A DNA stretch of 61,175 nucleotides from an uncultured Bacilli bacterium (GTDB taxonomy: Bacteria; Bacillota_I; Bacilli_A; RFN20; CAG-826), in assembly GCA_944342125.1 (NCBI GenBank), contig CALVMF010000001.1:1-61175 (forward strand). The letters run 5' to 3'. Below are positions 26,239 to 35,825 of this stretch, piece by piece (the stretch's first letter is position 1; every line of letters begins with the position of its first letter). The notes beneath the pieces were generated by a model that was not told where the DNA came from, did no database searches, and saw nothing but the letters and a program-made list of their open reading frames with translations. The translations under genes were made by a program, and so were the position numbers.

Positions 26239-27783
26239 ATGCTAAAAAACAGAACATTTGAAGGTGAAAATGTCCCTAAATTAACAAAATGGTTATTTTG
26301 TAGTAGCGGGATGTTTCGCGATTTGGTTTACCAATTTGTTAGCATGTTTTTGTTGATGTATGCTCAATATTGTGGAATTGGTGGAACTGAAGACGGTGCT
26401 GATTATATTGCAATGTATAGCACAATCACAGTAATAATTATCATTTTAAGAATCTGGGATGGTTTTAATGATCCAATCATGGGCTTTATAGTTGAAAAAG
26501 TTCATTTTAAATGGGGAAAGTATCGTCCTTGGATATTTTTAGGTGCACTTTTAAGCAGTATAGTGACTATTTTAATGTTTACAACTCAAGTTCATGGATG
26601 GGCTTATGTTGGCTTATTTGCGGTTTTTTATTTTTTATGGGACTTTACTTATACCATGAATGATATCGCTTTTTGGAGCGTGTTGCCTTCGCTATCACAA
26701 AAGGAAAAAGTTAGAGCAAATTTGACAACACTCCTTTCTATTTTTGTTTCAATTGGTAGTTTTGCAGCTGGCGGTCTTGTGCCAATCTTGTCTTCAAGCT
26801 TTGGATATACCATTTCTTATAGATGGTTTGCAATTATCGCTGCGGTTCTTTACTTCTTATCTCAATTAATACTTGTAATCTTCATGAAAGAGAAAAAGAG
26901 AAGTGAAGAAGTTGAAGAAAGTAGCGAAAAAATGAAGTTTAGAGACATTTTTTCGGTTTTAATTAAAAATGATCAGGTCAGAAGTTCGATTGTAGGTATT
27001 TTATTTTACTATACAGGTGCAAGTATTTTAGTAACCTTAGGATTAAATTACTTCTATTTTAATTATGGCTATACGGAAGCAGGCACATATCAGTTACTAT
27101 TTACGATAGTTTACGCTCTTGCAACAATAATTGGACAAGCTTGCTATCCATTACTAGTAAATAAACTTAAACTTCATCGTATGCAGATTTTTTCAGCAGC
27201 TTCTATCGTAACGGTTTTTGGATATTTATGCCTTTTCCTATATATATTTTTAAATCCTGTTCAATTTTTCCCATTATTATGTGTGTTAGGGTTTATAGTC
27301 TTTTTTGCCCAAACATTAATTAGCATGGTTTTATACATAATGATTCAGGATTCAATTGAATACAATGAATACCATTTCAATAAAAGAAGAGAAAGTGCGA
27401 TTTTCTCTTTAAGAGCTTTTACTGCTAAACTTGGTAGTTCATTACAACAAGTTGTTTTATATGTTTCTCTTTTAGCAGGAGCACTTTATGGCATATCTAA
27501 CGAAATTAGCGGAGCAGAAATGGATGCAATTCAAAAGTTTGGAGAAAATGCGACAGAAGTTGGAAACTATGTTGGATCGATTGCTAACTCAATGACTGGT
27601 TATGAAAACGTAGAATTTTGGCAAAGACTCGTATATCAAATAGGATTTACGATTGTTCCTGGACTTTTAATGCTCGCTTGCTTTATTTGGATTAGGAAAA
27701 CTTACCGAATAACTGAAGAAAATCATTCGATTATGGTCGAAAAATTAACGAAGAGGACTGAAAATGAAAACACAAAGCAATGA
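26239..27783 (+). CDS. Sugar:cation symporter of the GPH (MelB-like) family
   Basis: A 514-residue, roughly 12-helix transporter. The GPH signature is the cytoplasmic loop RIWDGFNDPIMGFIVE then KWGKYRPWIF (about 72-98), matching the MelB Asp-rich helix II/loop 2-3 motif. A second conserved element is FWSVLPSLSQKEKVRANL (about 145-162). These carriers import galactosides, glucosides or pentosides with Na+ or H+. The gene heads an operon with GH13, GH36 and GH2 hydrolases, so an alpha- or beta-galactoside such as melibiose, raffinose or lactose is the likely cargo. No PTS proteins are nearby. Confidence 0.87.
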   Translation: MLKNRTFEGENVPKLTKWLFCSSGMFRDLVYQFVSMFLLMYAQYCGIGGTEDGADYIAMYSTITVIIIILRIWDGFNDPIMGFIVEKVHFKWGKYRPWIFLGALLSSIVTILMFTTQVHGWAYVGLFAVFYFLWDFTYTMNDIAFWSVLPSLSQKEKVRANLTTLLSIFVSIGSFAAGGLVPILSSSFGYTISYRWFAIIAAVLYFLSQLILVIFMKEKKRSEEVEESSEKMKFRDIFSVLIKNDQVRSSIVGILFYYTGASILVTLGLNYFYFNYGYTEAGTYQLLFTIVYALATIIGQACYPLLVNKLKLHRMQIFSAASIVTVFGYLCLFLYIFLNPVQFFPLLCVLGFIVFFAQTLISMVLYIMIQDSIEYNEYHFNKRRESAIFSLRAFTAKLGSSLQQVVLYVSLLAGALYGISNEISGAEMDAIQKFGENATEVGNYVGSIANSMTGYENVEFWQRLVYQIGFTIVPGLLMLACFIWIRKTYRITEENHSIMVEKLTKRTENENTKQ

Positions 27784-29410
27784 CTTTAAAAAAAGAGTCG
27801 TATATCAAATCTATCCAGCTAGTTTTAAAGATTCTAATAACGATGGATGGGGTGATTTAAAGGGAATTATCTCCAAACTCGATTATTTAAAAGATTTAGG
27901 AGTAGGAATTTTATGGTTATCTCCTATTTATCCTTCACCAATGGATGATATGGGCTATGATATTTCTGATTATAAAAATATAAATCCTCGTTTTGGAACA
28001 ATGGATGATTTTGACGAACTTATAAAAGAAGCTAGTAAAAGAGACATTAGGATAGTGATGGATTTAGTCATCAATCACACTTCGACTGATCATGAATGGT
28101 TTAAAAAAGCTATTGAAACTCCAGAAAATAAGTATCGTAATTATTATTACATAAAAAAGGGTAAGAATTCTAAGAAACCTCCAAATAATCGGGATAGTAT
28201 GTTTACGGGGTCAGCTTGGAAAAAAGTTGATAATTTACCTGGATATTATTACATGCATTTATTTTGTGATACTCAAGCGGATTTAAATTATCATAACGAG
28301 GAAGTTATTAAAGAAGTCGAAAGCATTTTGAAGTTTTGGTTAGACAAGGGCGTGTATGGTTTTAGATGTGACGTTATCAACCACATATATAAAACTTCTT
28401 TAAAAGATGATCATAGCCGTATTTTATACAATAGGGGCATTAAATATTATGGTACTCAAGATGGGATGTTTAAAATTTTGACAAGATTTAGAACCGAAGT
28501 TTTGGATAACTATGATACATTCTTAGTAGGGGAAACTGGAAATATCACAATTGAGGATGGAAATAGATTTATTAATGAAAGATGCCTTGATACTTTCTTT
28601 GAATTTGACCATTCTGGAGCCGATAAAAATAAATTTATTCCTATTTTAAAAGCCAAATTAAAACCAAAAAGATTGGTTAAGCCAATTTTTAAATGGATAA
28701 AAGGAGTGCCATGGCTAGGCGTCTATTTAGAGAATCACGATCAATTAAGAAGCGTTAATAGATATGGGAATGTCGATAAATATTATAAAGAAAGCGCTAA
28801 ATTATTAGCCTTATTTTTACTTTCTTTGAAAGGGACGCCATTTATCTATCAAGGGGAAGAACTTGGTTGTTTAAACTATCGAGAGTTTTCGATGAGTGAT
28901 TGTAAGGATATCGCGGCAATTACTGCTACTAAGACTGTTGAAAGATTATTAAAATTGAGCGAGAAAAAAGCTTTTAAACTCGTAAATGAAACTACGAATA
29001 GAGACCATGCAAGAAATCCAATGCCATGGAATAAAAGTGTAAATGGCGGATTTAATGAAGGTCATGAAACTTGGCTTAAAGTCAACGATTTATATCAAAC
29101 TATAAATGCTGAAGACGAAGAAAAAGACCCAGACTCAATTTTAAATTTTTATAAAAAGATGATTAAGTTTAGAAACGAAAGCGATGTCTTAAAGTTTGGC
29201 GATTTTAAAGACGAAATTGTAACTAATAAACTTATTACATATTATCGAACTTACCAAAATAAAACCTATCAAATTGTTTTGAACTTTTCTGATAAAATAA
29301 TTAAGTATTGCGGACTTTTGAATTTAAAATTGCTGATTTCTAACTACGAAGCACAAGAAAACTTCAAGACCTTACCACCTTATTTTGCTGGTATCTTTGA
29401 GGTAATTTAA
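27764..29410 (+). CDS. GH13 alpha-glucosidase (oligo-1,6-glucosidase type)
   Basis: A 548-residue cytosolic enzyme; no signal peptide. The start VVYQIYPASFKDSNNDGWGDLKG is typical of GH13 subfamily 31. The conserved regions read DLVINHTS, the nucleophile Asp203 in GFRCDVINH, the acid/base Glu257 in VGETGN and Asp326 in LENHDQ. The subfamily cleaves alpha-1,6 or alpha-1,4 glucosides and sometimes sucrose; Val in DVIN favours alpha-1,6 (isomaltose, panose). It overlaps the transporter by 20 nt with AGAGGA ahead of its ATG, and ends 1 nt before the GH36 gene. Confidence 0.92.
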   Translation: MKTQSNDFKKRVVYQIYPASFKDSNNDGWGDLKGIISKLDYLKDLGVGILWLSPIYPSPMDDMGYDISDYKNINPRFGTMDDFDELIKEASKRDIRIVMDLVINHTSTDHEWFKKAIETPENKYRNYYYIKKGKNSKKPPNNRDSMFTGSAWKKVDNLPGYYYMHLFCDTQADLNYHNEEVIKEVESILKFWLDKGVYGFRCDVINHIYKTSLKDDHSRILYNRGIKYYGTQDGMFKILTRFRTEVLDNYDTFLVGETGNITIEDGNRFINERCLDTFFEFDHSGADKNKFIPILKAKLKPKRLVKPIFKWIKGVPWLGVYLENHDQLRSVNRYGNVDKYYKESAKLLALFLLSLKGTPFIYQGEELGCLNYREFSMSDCKDIAAITATKTVERLLKLSEKKAFKLVNETTNRDHARNPMPWNKSVNGGFNEGHETWLKVNDLYQTINAEDEEKDPDSILNFYKKMIKFRNESDVLKFGDFKDEIVTNKLITYYRTYQNKTYQIVLNFSDKIIKYCGLLNLKLLISNYEAQENFKTLPPYFAGIFEVI

Positions 29411-29411
29411 A

Positions 29412-31646
29412 ATGATTAAATTTGATGAAAAAAGAAGAGTTTTTAATTTAAGTAACGATTCTTTTTCTTATATCTTTCATATTAATAAATTAAATTATTT
29501 GATTCATTTATATGCTGGAGCAAAGTTAAATGACTTCGGAATAGAAAGAATGAATGAAAGATATATAGAAAGGTATGCTTATTTAGAAAACGGAAAAGAA
29601 GTTTGTGATGAAAGTTATTATTTTAGTGAACAAGGATCACTTTTTGAGTGTGCATCCAATTTAAAAGGCGACAAAAGAGGAGCATTTGCTATTATTAGGC
29701 ATAAAGATGGCTCTCGAATCACTAATTTTAAATATTTTTCGCACAAGATTATAAAAGGAAAAGAATCACCTGTTGGTTTGCCTCATTTTAGAATTAAAAA
29801 CAATAGTGAAGCCGAAACTCTTGTTGTTACTTTAAAAGATGAATTTGATGAAATTTATCTTGATTTGTTTTATACCTTATTTTCTAGTAAAGACGCACTT
29901 GTTAGGTTTTCTAGACTAAGAAATAAGACAGGTTCAAGTATTTTTATAGAAAAACTAAGTTCTCTTCAGCTTGATAGAGTAAATAGTAACTATGATTTGG
30001 TTTCTTCACATGGTCAATGGGGAGATGATAGAGAGCTTGAAGTTACCCAAATTGGGCATAGTAAAATTTGCGTAAACGATAATCATGGTGGAAGAGGATT
30101 TAGACAAAATCCATCAATTTTGATTAAAGAAAGAGATGCAAACTACGACTATGGTGAAGTAATGGCTTTTTCACTTGTTTATAGTGGAAACTTTAAATTC
30201 GAAATAGGTTTAGATGAATATGACCAACTGAGAGTTTTAGCTCTTATTAACGATGAATCTTTTGATTATGAAGTAAAAAATGGTGAAAATTTTGATGCTC
30301 CAGAGTGTTTAATGGTTTATTCGAACAAAGGCATCAATCGAGTAACCCAACAAATGCACGATATAATTAGAGACAATTTATTGCCACAACAATTTGCGTT
30401 TAAAGAAAGACCTATCTTAATCAATTCGTGGGAACCTTTCATGTTTGATTTTGACACAGAAAAAATCAAAAAACTGATTCTTGATGCTAAAGAACTTGGT
30501 ATTGAAGAGGTTGTCTTAGACGATGGTTGGTTCGGCGATAGAAAAGATGATAAAAGAGCGCTTGGTGACTGGTTTATCAATAGCAATAAAATCAATTTAA
30601 AAGAAGTAGTTGATTTTGCGCATAATCAAAATATGAAGTTTGGCTTGTGGATTGAACCAGAAATGATATCTCCTGATTCAGAGCTCTTTAGGAAAAAGCC
30701 TAACTTTGCTTTAGCAAACCCAAATAAAAAACCAACATTATTAAGGCATCAATTAGTTTTAGATTTGGCTAATGATAAAATCGTTGAAGATACTTTTAAA
30801 CAATTCTGCGAAATTTTCGATCAAATACCATTTGATTATGTAAAATGGGACTTTAATAGATATTTAACAGATATATATTCGAATTTTCTAGGAAGTGAAA
30901 AAGAAGGAGAAGTTTTTCACAGGTTTATGCTTGGCTCTTATAAGCTATTAGATATGTTTACAAAAAGATATCCAAATATTCTTTTAGAAACATGTGCGAG
31001 TGGCGGTGGAAGATTTGATCTTGGAATGATGTATTATTCATCTCAAATATGGGGAAGCGATGAAACTAATCCTCTTTCAAGAGTTATGATTCAATTTGCT
31101 ACAAACGTTTTTTATCCACTTTCAACAATTGGTGCTCATGTTAGCGCAGCTAACTCATTAACTATTCAGGATAAAATAATTACTTCGGCTTTCGGTACTT
31201 TTGGCTATGAATTAAATCCATCTAAGCTTACAAAAGACGAAAAAGAAAAAATTAAAACATTCAACAAACTTATAAAAGAGCATCATCACGTGGTTACTTG
31301 TGGAGATTATTATGTTTTAAATTCGCCTTATCTAACTAACTATGCCTCTTGGATGTGTGTAACAAAAGATAAAAAGGAGGCTTTAGTCTTTAATTTTGTT
31401 TTCAAGCGAGAACAAACAAAAGGCAGATTTTTAAAACTTAAAGGATTAAAACCAGATGCAAATTATTTTAATTCTTTAACAAATGATGTTTATAAGGGCG
31501 ATTTCTATATGAAAGTCGGTCTTAATTTGAGTGCTCCGCTAACTGATGGCATGACTATGCTTTTTGTACTTAAAGAAGTTAATCCATTAGTGAAAACAAT
31601 TGCAAATAAAAAGGCAGAACAAGCAAAAAGAGAAAAGTTACTATAA
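29412..31646 (+). CDS. GH36 alpha-galactosidase
   Basis: A 744-residue intracellular alpha-galactosidase releasing galactose from melibiose, raffinose or stachyose. The N-terminal beta-domain is followed by the barrel: EVVLDDGWFGDRKDD (about 368), GLWIEPEMISPDS, the nucleophile Asp480 in VKWDFNR, CASGGGRFDLGM (about 530) and the acid/base Asp550 in WGSDETNPLSR. These positions match bacterial AgaA/RafA enzymes (478/548). It begins 1 nt after the GH13 stop and is followed 4 nt later by a beta-galactosidase, in one transcript with a GPH carrier. Confidence 0.94.
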   Translation: MIKFDEKRRVFNLSNDSFSYIFHINKLNYLIHLYAGAKLNDFGIERMNERYIERYAYLENGKEVCDESYYFSEQGSLFECASNLKGDKRGAFAIIRHKDGSRITNFKYFSHKIIKGKESPVGLPHFRIKNNSEAETLVVTLKDEFDEIYLDLFYTLFSSKDALVRFSRLRNKTGSSIFIEKLSSLQLDRVNSNYDLVSSHGQWGDDRELEVTQIGHSKICVNDNHGGRGFRQNPSILIKERDANYDYGEVMAFSLVYSGNFKFEIGLDEYDQLRVLALINDESFDYEVKNGENFDAPECLMVYSNKGINRVTQQMHDIIRDNLLPQQFAFKERPILINSWEPFMFDFDTEKIKKLILDAKELGIEEVVLDDGWFGDRKDDKRALGDWFINSNKINLKEVVDFAHNQNMKFGLWIEPEMISPDSELFRKKPNFALANPNKKPTLLRHQLVLDLANDKIVEDTFKQFCEIFDQIPFDYVKWDFNRYLTDIYSNFLGSEKEGEVFHRFMLGSYKLLDMFTKRYPNILLETCASGGGRFDLGMMYYSSQIWGSDETNPLSRVMIQFATNVFYPLSTIGAHVSAANSLTIQDKIITSAFGTFGYELNPSKLTKDEKEKIKTFNKLIKEHHHVVTCGDYYVLNSPYLTNYASWMCVTKDKKEALVFNFVFKREQTKGRFLKLKGLKPDANYFNSLTNDVYKGDFYMKVGLNLSAPLTDGMTMLFVLKEVNPLVKTIANKKAEQAKREKLL

Positions 31647-31650
31647 AAGT

Positions 31651-34600
31651 ATGATTGATAATATTGATTTAAGATTTTTAGATGATTTAAATGTTACCTC
31701 TATAAATACAGTTGATGATCATTCTGACCATGAAATTTATATAGGTGAAGAAGAAAACAAAGTAATATTAAATGGAAAATGGAAGTTTGCTTATTTCCAA
31801 AAATATATTAACGAAATAAGCTATTTGCTCTCACCAACTTTTGATATTTCTTCTTTAGGGGAAATCGAAATTCCTGGTCATTTTGAGCTTCAAGGATATG
31901 GAAAACCAATGTATGTTAATCAACAATATCCTTGGTTTGGTGTTGAAGATGTTCCAGAGTTAAAAACACCTAAGGAAAATCCAGTTGGAGTATATTTAAG
32001 AGACTTTGTAGTTGAAGAACCTTTTAAAGAAAGAGTTATTTTTGGCATAGATGGCTTTAATAGTGCTCTTTATATGTTTATTAACGGGCGTTTTGTTGGC
32101 TATTCAGAAAAAAACTATACGCCTACCGAATTCGATATAAGCGACTTCTTAGTTAAAGGGGTAAATCGTTTCGCTATAATCGTTTTTAAATTTGCAAAAA
32201 CATCTTGGCTAGAAGACCAAGATATGTGGAGATTTGGCGGAATTTTTAGAGACATTTATTTAAATTTCGTACCATTTAATCATATTTTTGACATTCGAAA
32301 CGATTCTATCTTGGATAAAGATTATCAAACAGGAATTCTTGATGTTAAGTTAAATATTAAAGGTGATTTGTCTTTTTTAAAGGTTCGTTATACTTTGTCG
32401 TTTAACAAGGAAACTATACTTTTTGAAGAAAAAAACGTTGCAGAAAGCCAATTTTTTATTAAAAAATCAATTCTTCCTGTATATGCATGGTCTGCTGAAA
32501 ATCCTAATTTATATGAACTTAAAATCTCTTTATATAAAGGCGAAAATTTAATTGAAACAACATCATTAAATATCGGTTTTAGAATTGTCGAAATTAAAAA
32601 CGGTGTTATTTGCTTAAATGGGTCACGCATCGTTTTTAAAGGTATAAATCGTCATGAGTTTGAAATGCGTAGCGGAAGAGCTATAACTGATAAGCTTATT
32701 GAAGAAGATCTTAAACTTTTAAAACGTAACAATTTCAATGCAATCCGCACATCTCACTATCCTAATAAAACCGTTTTATATGATTTAGCTGATAAACTAG
32801 GTTTTTATATTATCGATGAAGTAGACCTTGAAACACATGGAACATGGGGAAACGCTTTTAAAAAGAGTAAAAAAATAAGTGTTTTACCAGGCAATAATAT
32901 GGCTGTTTCAAAGCTTATTATTGATAAAGATAAAGCTATGTTTGAAAGGGACAAAAACCATCCTTCGATTTTAATTTGGAGTTTAGGCAATGAGTCGAGT
33001 ACAGGAGAAGTTTTAAGAGAGTCCTATAAATTTTTTAAAGAAATAGATAAAACTCGATTAATCCATTATGAAGGTTGTTACTATAATCAAAAATATTCGG
33101 ATTTAACTGATATTGATTCTGGTATGTACATAACTCCAATAAACATTTTAAAAAGATTGAAAAAACAAACTAAAAAACCAATGATTTTGTGCGAATTTGA
33201 ACATTCTATGGGAAATTCGACAGGAAATTTTAAAGAATATTGGGACTTAACTGAACAATTTAGTAACTTTCAAGGCGGATTTATTTGGGATTTTGTTGAT
33301 CAAGGCATACTCGATGAAAAAACTAAATCAATAAATTATGGTGGTGATTTTTTAGATAAACCAAACGATTCGGTTTTTAGTTGTGATGGCTTGCTTTTAT
33401 CGGATAGAACTGAGACGGCTAAACTTGAAGAAGTAAAATATTTTTATCAAGATGTTAAGTTTGAACTTTTTGAGAATAACTTAAAAATAATTAATAAAAA
33501 TTCTTTTAAAGATACTAGTGGTTACTATTTTAAATTAAGTTATTACGAAAATGGTGTTTTAAAAAGAGAAGTTCCTTTTTCTTTTAATGTTTTGCCTTTA
33601 AATGAATCTATAATTCAGATTGACCGTAGCGACATCGACTATTCTAAGCAAGTATTAATTAGAATAAGCTATCATTTATCCTTTGCTACTCGCTTTGCTG
33701 ATAAAGATTATGAAGTTGGATTCTTTGAGTGGTTTGATAATGAAAAAATGCCAAATTATAACTACATTGAAGCTAATCAAGCTTTAGAAATCATTGAAAG
33801 CCCATTTAACTTAGGCATAAGAAATCGTTCTGTTCAATATATGTTTAAAGGCTTTGACAATTTTAATGGAGGTTTAACTTCTATAAGGTTAAATGGCGAA
33901 GAGTTTATTTCTGATATCATTAAGCCTACTTTATTTAGAGCGACAACCGATAATGATGAAAGCATGTCTAGATATTATCTTGATACTTACCTTGGTGTAT
34001 CCAAAAAGATGGTCTGCATGCCAACTTTAGGGTCATCTAAAATAATAAAATTAGATAAAAACTTCGCAAAAGTTCATTATTCTTATAGATATTTCTTCGG
34101 ACCCCTTCCTAAAACTATCTCTATTGATTATGAAGTGAGAAGTGATGGTAGTTTGTTAGTGACTTTAACGACTAAAATTTCTAGATGGCAATTTGCACCA
34201 GGCGAAATAGGTTTAACTTTCGAAATTCCATTTTTACTTAAATCTTTTACATATTATGGTCGTGGTTTTAAAGATAATTATATAGATAGAAAAGATGGTC
34301 AAAAAATCGGAATTTATACTTCTGATCCTTTAAAAGAATATGTTAATTATGCAAAGCCTCAAGAATGTGGTTTACATCTTGACACTAATTATTTAATTTT
34401 AAATGGTTTAGAAGGTAATAAGTTAGGCATTTTTGCTCTTGATGCACCTTTTTCATTTAAAGTTTTGCCTTGGAGCAATTTTCAAATTGAAAATGCAAAC
34501 CATTTAGATGAACTTCCAAAAATTAAAAGCACTTTCGTTACAATTAATTGCGCAACTCGAGGAGTTGGCGGTGATAATAGCTGGTTAAATCCAGTTCACA

Positions 34601-34665
34601 AGGAATATAGAATAAAAAGAGCGAAAAAATATCAACTTAAGTTTATAATTAGAAAAGTCGACTAA
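31651..34665 (+). CDS. GH2 beta-galactosidase (LacZ type)
   Basis: A 1004-residue five-domain beta-galactosidase. N-terminal jelly roll: IEIPGHFELQGYGKPMYVNQQYPW. Barrel: KGINRHEFEMRSGRAI (about 330), the acid/base Glu448 in LGNESSTG and the nucleophile Glu515 in LCEFEHSMGNS, then FIWDFVDQGI. The C-terminal domain has LFRATTDNDE and GVGGDNSW. ATG 31651 is chosen 4 nt after the GH36 stop; upstream in-frame codons run inside GH36. Together with the GH36 it would let the cell hydrolyse both alpha- and beta-galactosides brought in by the same operon. Confidence 0.94.
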   Translation: MIDNIDLRFLDDLNVTSINTVDDHSDHEIYIGEEENKVILNGKWKFAYFQKYINEISYLLSPTFDISSLGEIEIPGHFELQGYGKPMYVNQQYPWFGVEDVPELKTPKENPVGVYLRDFVVEEPFKERVIFGIDGFNSALYMFINGRFVGYSEKNYTPTEFDISDFLVKGVNRFAIIVFKFAKTSWLEDQDMWRFGGIFRDIYLNFVPFNHIFDIRNDSILDKDYQTGILDVKLNIKGDLSFLKVRYTLSFNKETILFEEKNVAESQFFIKKSILPVYAWSAENPNLYELKISLYKGENLIETTSLNIGFRIVEIKNGVICLNGSRIVFKGINRHEFEMRSGRAITDKLIEEDLKLLKRNNFNAIRTSHYPNKTVLYDLADKLGFYIIDEVDLETHGTWGNAFKKSKKISVLPGNNMAVSKLIIDKDKAMFERDKNHPSILIWSLGNESSTGEVLRESYKFFKEIDKTRLIHYEGCYYNQKYSDLTDIDSGMYITPINILKRLKKQTKKPMILCEFEHSMGNSTGNFKEYWDLTEQFSNFQGGFIWDFVDQGILDEKTKSINYGGDFLDKPNDSVFSCDGLLLSDRTETAKLEEVKYFYQDVKFELFENNLKIINKNSFKDTSGYYFKLSYYENGVLKREVPFSFNVLPLNESIIQIDRSDIDYSKQVLIRISYHLSFATRFADKDYEVGFFEWFDNEKMPNYNYIEANQALEIIESPFNLGIRNRSVQYMFKGFDNFNGGLTSIRLNGEEFISDIIKPTLFRATTDNDESMSRYYLDTYLGVSKKMVCMPTLGSSKIIKLDKNFAKVHYSYRYFFGPLPKTISIDYEVRSDGSLLVTLTTKISRWQFAPGEIGLTFEIPFLLKSFTYYGRGFKDNYIDRKDGQKIGIYTSDPLKEYVNYAKPQECGLHLDTNYLILNGLEGNKLGIFALDAPFSFKVLPWSNFQIENANHLDELPKIKSTFVTINCATRGVGGDNSWLNPVHKEYRIKRAKKYQLKFIIRKVD

Positions 34666-34679
34666 GACTTGGAGATTTT

Positions 34680-35342
34680 ATGAACTTTAATGACTTTAAA
34701 TTTAAATTGCAAAGATTCTTCCGAAGAATCCATATAGGTGGCATTGGTGCTGTTGTTTGTACGGCAGATTTGCTACTTGAATTATATTCCTTTGCAATTA
34801 CACTTTTTACTAATCAACTAAATTCAAATAATATTACCAATATTATCTTTTTAGTAATTAATTGTGTATTTGATTTATATCTAGTTCGTTATTTTTTACA
34901 ATCTAAAGAAAATAACAATTTGTCTTTTGCCAAACTTGCCATTATTTTACTCGTAATTGCTAATTATATAATGCCAGCAATATCTAATGCTATTCAAGGA
35001 ATACTTAATTCATCTATTGGAATGGTTCTCTTTTCAATTATTCTTTCTGGAGGTATTTTAGGAATTGTTTATTTCATTCTTTTAGTTTTAGAAAATAAGC
35101 ATATTGGGAAAAGAAACTACTTAATTATGGCAATTTTAGGTGGCATTATGTTTCTTTTTGGCATTGTTCAAGGCGTATTAAACATTATAATGGCTGTCGA
35201 AACTCTCATGATGAGCAGTGATTTATCAACCATTCTTCTTTTCATTTATACATTTTTATCGAGTTTTGTGACGATAGGAATGGGTCTTATTTTCTTTTTA
35301 TTTCCATTATTTACAATCCGCGAACAAAAAAGAGGTTATTAA
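34680..35342 (+). CDS. Five-helix membrane protein of unknown function
   Basis: A 220-residue protein I do not recognise. After a basic N-terminus (KFKLQRFFRRIHIGG) it has about five hydrophobic helices and almost no loops. Nothing catalytic is visible. It starts 14 nt after the beta-galactosidase with GGAGA as ribosome-binding site and is the last gene of the sugar operon. It ends 4 nt inside the convergent YolD-like gene. Its place suggests co-expression with sugar use, but no function can be inferred. Confidence 0.7.
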   Translation: MNFNDFKFKLQRFFRRIHIGGIGAVVCTADLLLELYSFAITLFTNQLNSNNITNIIFLVINCVFDLYLVRYFLQSKENNNLSFAKLAIILLVIANYIMPAISNAIQGILNSSIGMVLFSIILSGGILGIVYFILLVLENKHIGKRNYLIMAILGGIMFLFGIVQGVLNIIMAVETLMMSSDLSTILLFIYTFLSSFVTIGMGLIFFLFPLFTIREQKRGY

Positions 35343-35668
35343 CAAATATCATCAAAAGGATTTGGGCTATCAATATCTATAATATCGCGAAGCGGTATTT
35401 CAAAATCGTCAAAAATGACGATTTTTTTGTTTTTATCTAATTTTAAAATTTTTCCAGTATATTTATATAAATATCCATCTAAATATAGCTTAAAATTTAA
35501 TGTCGAATCAGAATAATTTCGAAGAATGTTATCAATTTTTCGAGCTTGTTCAATGCTTACTAAAGGACGAGGAGTCTTATACTTCTCGTATAACATTTTG
35601 TCTAAATAATCGCCTTGCTCTACTAAAGATTGAAAAGGCAACCATTTTTTCATACCTCTATCTGCCAT
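35339..35668 (-). CDS. YolD-like protein
   Basis: A 109-residue protein beginning MADRGMKKWLPFQSLVEQ, which matches the YolD-like family signature (DRG.IKW.PF..L.EQ). The C-terminal half is strand-rich (KIVIFDDFEIPLRDIIDI). In Bacillus, yolD-type genes pair with Y-family polymerases (UvrX/YqjW); no such polymerase lies next to this one. The -10 box TATAAT lies only 9 nt before the ATG and there is no Shine-Dalgarno, so the message may be leaderless. It diverges from a HAD phosphatase gene. Confidence 0.7.
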   Translation of the reverse strand: MADRGMKKWLPFQSLVEQGDYLDKMLYEKYKTPRPLVSIEQARKIDNILRNYSDSTLNFKLYLDGYLYKYTGKILKLDKNKKIVIFDDFEIPLRDIIDIDSPNPFDDIC

Positions 35669-35677
35669 AGTTCAAAT

Positions 35678-35683
35678 ATTATA
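35678..35683 (-). promoter_or_regulatory. -10 box of the YolD-like gene (near-leaderless start)
   Basis: TATAAT on the minus strand with 9 nt (ATTTGAACT) to the ATG at 35668. A start site about 7 nt downstream leaves a 2-3 nt leader and no room for a Shine-Dalgarno. Confidence 0.5.
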
Positions 35684-35809
35684 AGGCATAAATTCATCAA
35701 TTTTTAGACTTGAATTTATATCTTTTTAGGTATCATAAAAACAAATTGAAAAATCTAAAATCAACAAAAAGTGAAATGTATTTTAGATTTAAAGCGGAGC
35801 AATTTGCTT

Positions 35810-35815
35810 TATAAT
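35810..35815 (+). promoter_or_regulatory. -10 box of the HAD phosphatase gene (near-leaderless start)
   Basis: TATAAT with 10 nt (ATTTTTCGCT) to the ATG at 35826 and no Shine-Dalgarno. Upstream AAAGC/GCTTT flank a small inverted repeat. Confidence 0.5.
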
Positions 35816-35825
35816 ATTTTTCGCT

